In this document: positions 63,306-64,000 of the stretch, one piece after another
Layout of the letters: each line of letters starts with the position of its first letter
Numbering within the stretch: position 1 is the stretch's first letter
Assembly: GCF_001507595.1 (NCBI RefSeq)
Contig: NZ_LQBQ01000037.1
Location: forward strand, 62,001 to 126,000
Direction: 5' to 3'
DNA length: 64,000 nucleotides
Source: Ruegeria marisrubri
GTDB lineage: Bacteria; Pseudomonadota; Alphaproteobacteria; Rhodobacterales; Rhodobacteraceae
The notes under the pieces: model-generated
The model's input: the letters and a program-made list of their open reading frames with translations, nothing else
What the model was told of the DNA's origin: nothing
Database searches by the model: none
Position numbers and translations under genes: made by a program

Positions 63306-64000
63306 ATGACGAAAAGCAACCGGCACGCCGGGCCAATGACCACAGCCATTCACGCGGGCAACCCGCCGGATCCTTCCACCAAAGCCTCGGCCCCGCCGAT
63401 CCACATGAGTTCGACCTATCTGTTGGACGACGTTGCCGGCTTTTCGGCCCACGACCTGACCCCGGACAGCCCCTATGCCTATTCCCGCTGGGCCAACCCG
63501 ACCGTTGCGGGGCTTGAGGCCAAGATCGCGGCCTTGCAGGGCACCGAAGCATGTCTCGCCACCGCCTCGGGGATGGCGGCGGCCGCCGCGATCTTCTTCA
63601 CCTTCCTGTCGGCGGGCGATCACCTGGTCATCTCGGATGTCTCCTATGCGGGTGTGGCGGAACTGGCCCGCGAGACGCTGCCGCGAATGGGGATCGAGGT
63701 GAGCCCGGTCAACATGTCGGACATCGAGGCCGTGGCGGCGGCGATCCGGCCCAATACCCGCCTCATCCACACCGAGACACCCGTGAACCCGATCGGGCGG
63801 CTGACCGACCTTGCGGCGGTATCAGAACTGGCGCGGCAGGCGGGGGCGCTGTTGAGCTGCGACGCCACCTTTGCCTCGCCGCTGGGCCTGGACACGGTGG
63901 CGCTGGGGGTTGATCTGACCATGCACTCGACCACGAAATACATCGGCGGGCACGGCGATGCGGTCGGCGGCGCGGTGGCGGGGCCTGCGGATCTGGTCGC
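63306..64000 (+). CDS. Cys/Met-metabolism PLP enzyme (C-terminus outside window)
   Basis: About 231 residues are visible of a usual 390-400. The fold-type I Cys_Met_Meta_PP domain shows SRWANPTVAGLEAKIAALQGTEACLATASGMAAAAAIFFTFL and the PLP-binding lysine region LTMHSTTKYIGGHGDAVGG. Candidates are cystathionine gamma-lyase, cystathionine gamma-synthase or methionine gamma-lyase, and the missing C-terminus prevents a choice. ATG 63306 has AGGGAG upstream. The frame is open to the last base. Confidence 0.88.
   Translation, partial: MTKSNRHAGPMTTAIHAGNPPDPSTKASAPPIHMSSTYLLDDVAGFSAHDLTPDSPYAYSRWANPTVAGLEAKIAALQGTEACLATASGMAAAAAIFFTFLSAGDHLVISDVSYAGVAELARETLPRMGIEVSPVNMSDIEAVAAAIRPNTRLIHTETPVNPIGRLTDLAAVSELARQAGALLSCDATFASPLGLDTVALGVDLTMHSTTKYIGGHGDAVGGAVAGPADLV

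Overview
The window is a GC-rich stretch of a chromosome from an alphaproteobacterium, most likely of the family Rhodobacteraceae (Roseobacter group). This rests on the gene content (a 441-residue GltX, a betaine-demethylation cluster with two 815-817 residue FAD/GcvT dehydrogenases, a TesA/YbbA/YbbP cluster, small RTX proteins) and on short intergenic repeats of a CTTCATCT...AAATAC type. The genus cannot be fixed from the sequence. No rRNA, tRNA, CRISPR array, transposase or integrase was recognised. The first gene (dapB) and the last (a Cys/Met-metabolism PLP enzyme) run off the ends.

Layout. 0-5.4 kb: translation and RNA maturation genes (dapB, rbfA, truB, rpsO) with a phosphodiester glycosidase, an NTF2-like protein, a DUF1643 protein and an RTX protein. 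5.4-14 kb: universal stress protein, DASS-type transporter, a U32-family gene, then a two-gene AT-rich insert (FkbM methyltransferase and glycosyltransferase) bounded by a 144-bp direct repeat of the U32 3' end, then pnp. 14-20.4 kb: GT25 glycosyltransferase, 1-Cys peroxiredoxin, aldehyde dehydrogenase, a small mercury-type module (GDCCVxC protein, MerT-like protein, divergent MerR), a second gene-tail duplication (3' end of rluA), a LysR gene, and rluA. 20.4-32 kb: NTF2-like protein, SGNH hydrolase, RarD, then a long minus-strand cluster for glycine-betaine/dimethylglycine/sarcosine demethylation (XRE-cupin regulator, LysE exporter, dehydrogenase, MDR reductase, homocysteine methyltransferase, GlxA-type AraC regulator, second dehydrogenase). 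32-40.9 kb: cold-shock protein, TrxC, a Tat-exported L,D-transpeptidase, a DUF4329/JAMM-like exported protein, tesA-ybbA-ybbP, an NsrR-type regulator with an FNR-like box, a gamma-glutamylcyclotransferase, gltX. 41-48.3 kb: Tat-exported metallo-beta-lactamase-fold protein, FAD oxidoreductase, small membrane protein, nadE, an 18-unit MORN-repeat protein, an SDR. 48.4-54.3 kb: leuA with a leader peptide and attenuator-like RNA, two convergent class III nucleotide cyclases, rlmJ. 54.5-60.1 kb: the rod-shape operon mreB-mreC-mreD-mrdA-rodA. 60.1-64 kb: a 2-hydroxyacid dehydrogenase, an M3 oligopeptidase, the truncated PLP enzyme.

The most notable pattern is that two independent accessory insertions (9.1-11.2 kb and 18.5-19.7 kb) sit between an intact housekeeping gene and a displaced second copy of that gene's 3' end, with no recombinase visible. 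This looks like gene-tail-guided acquisition. Regulatory features read directly from the sequence include a leu leader peptide with CTA codons, twin identical dyads in front of the XRE-cupin gene, a MerR-class 19-bp-spacer promoter, and an NsrR/FNR control region.
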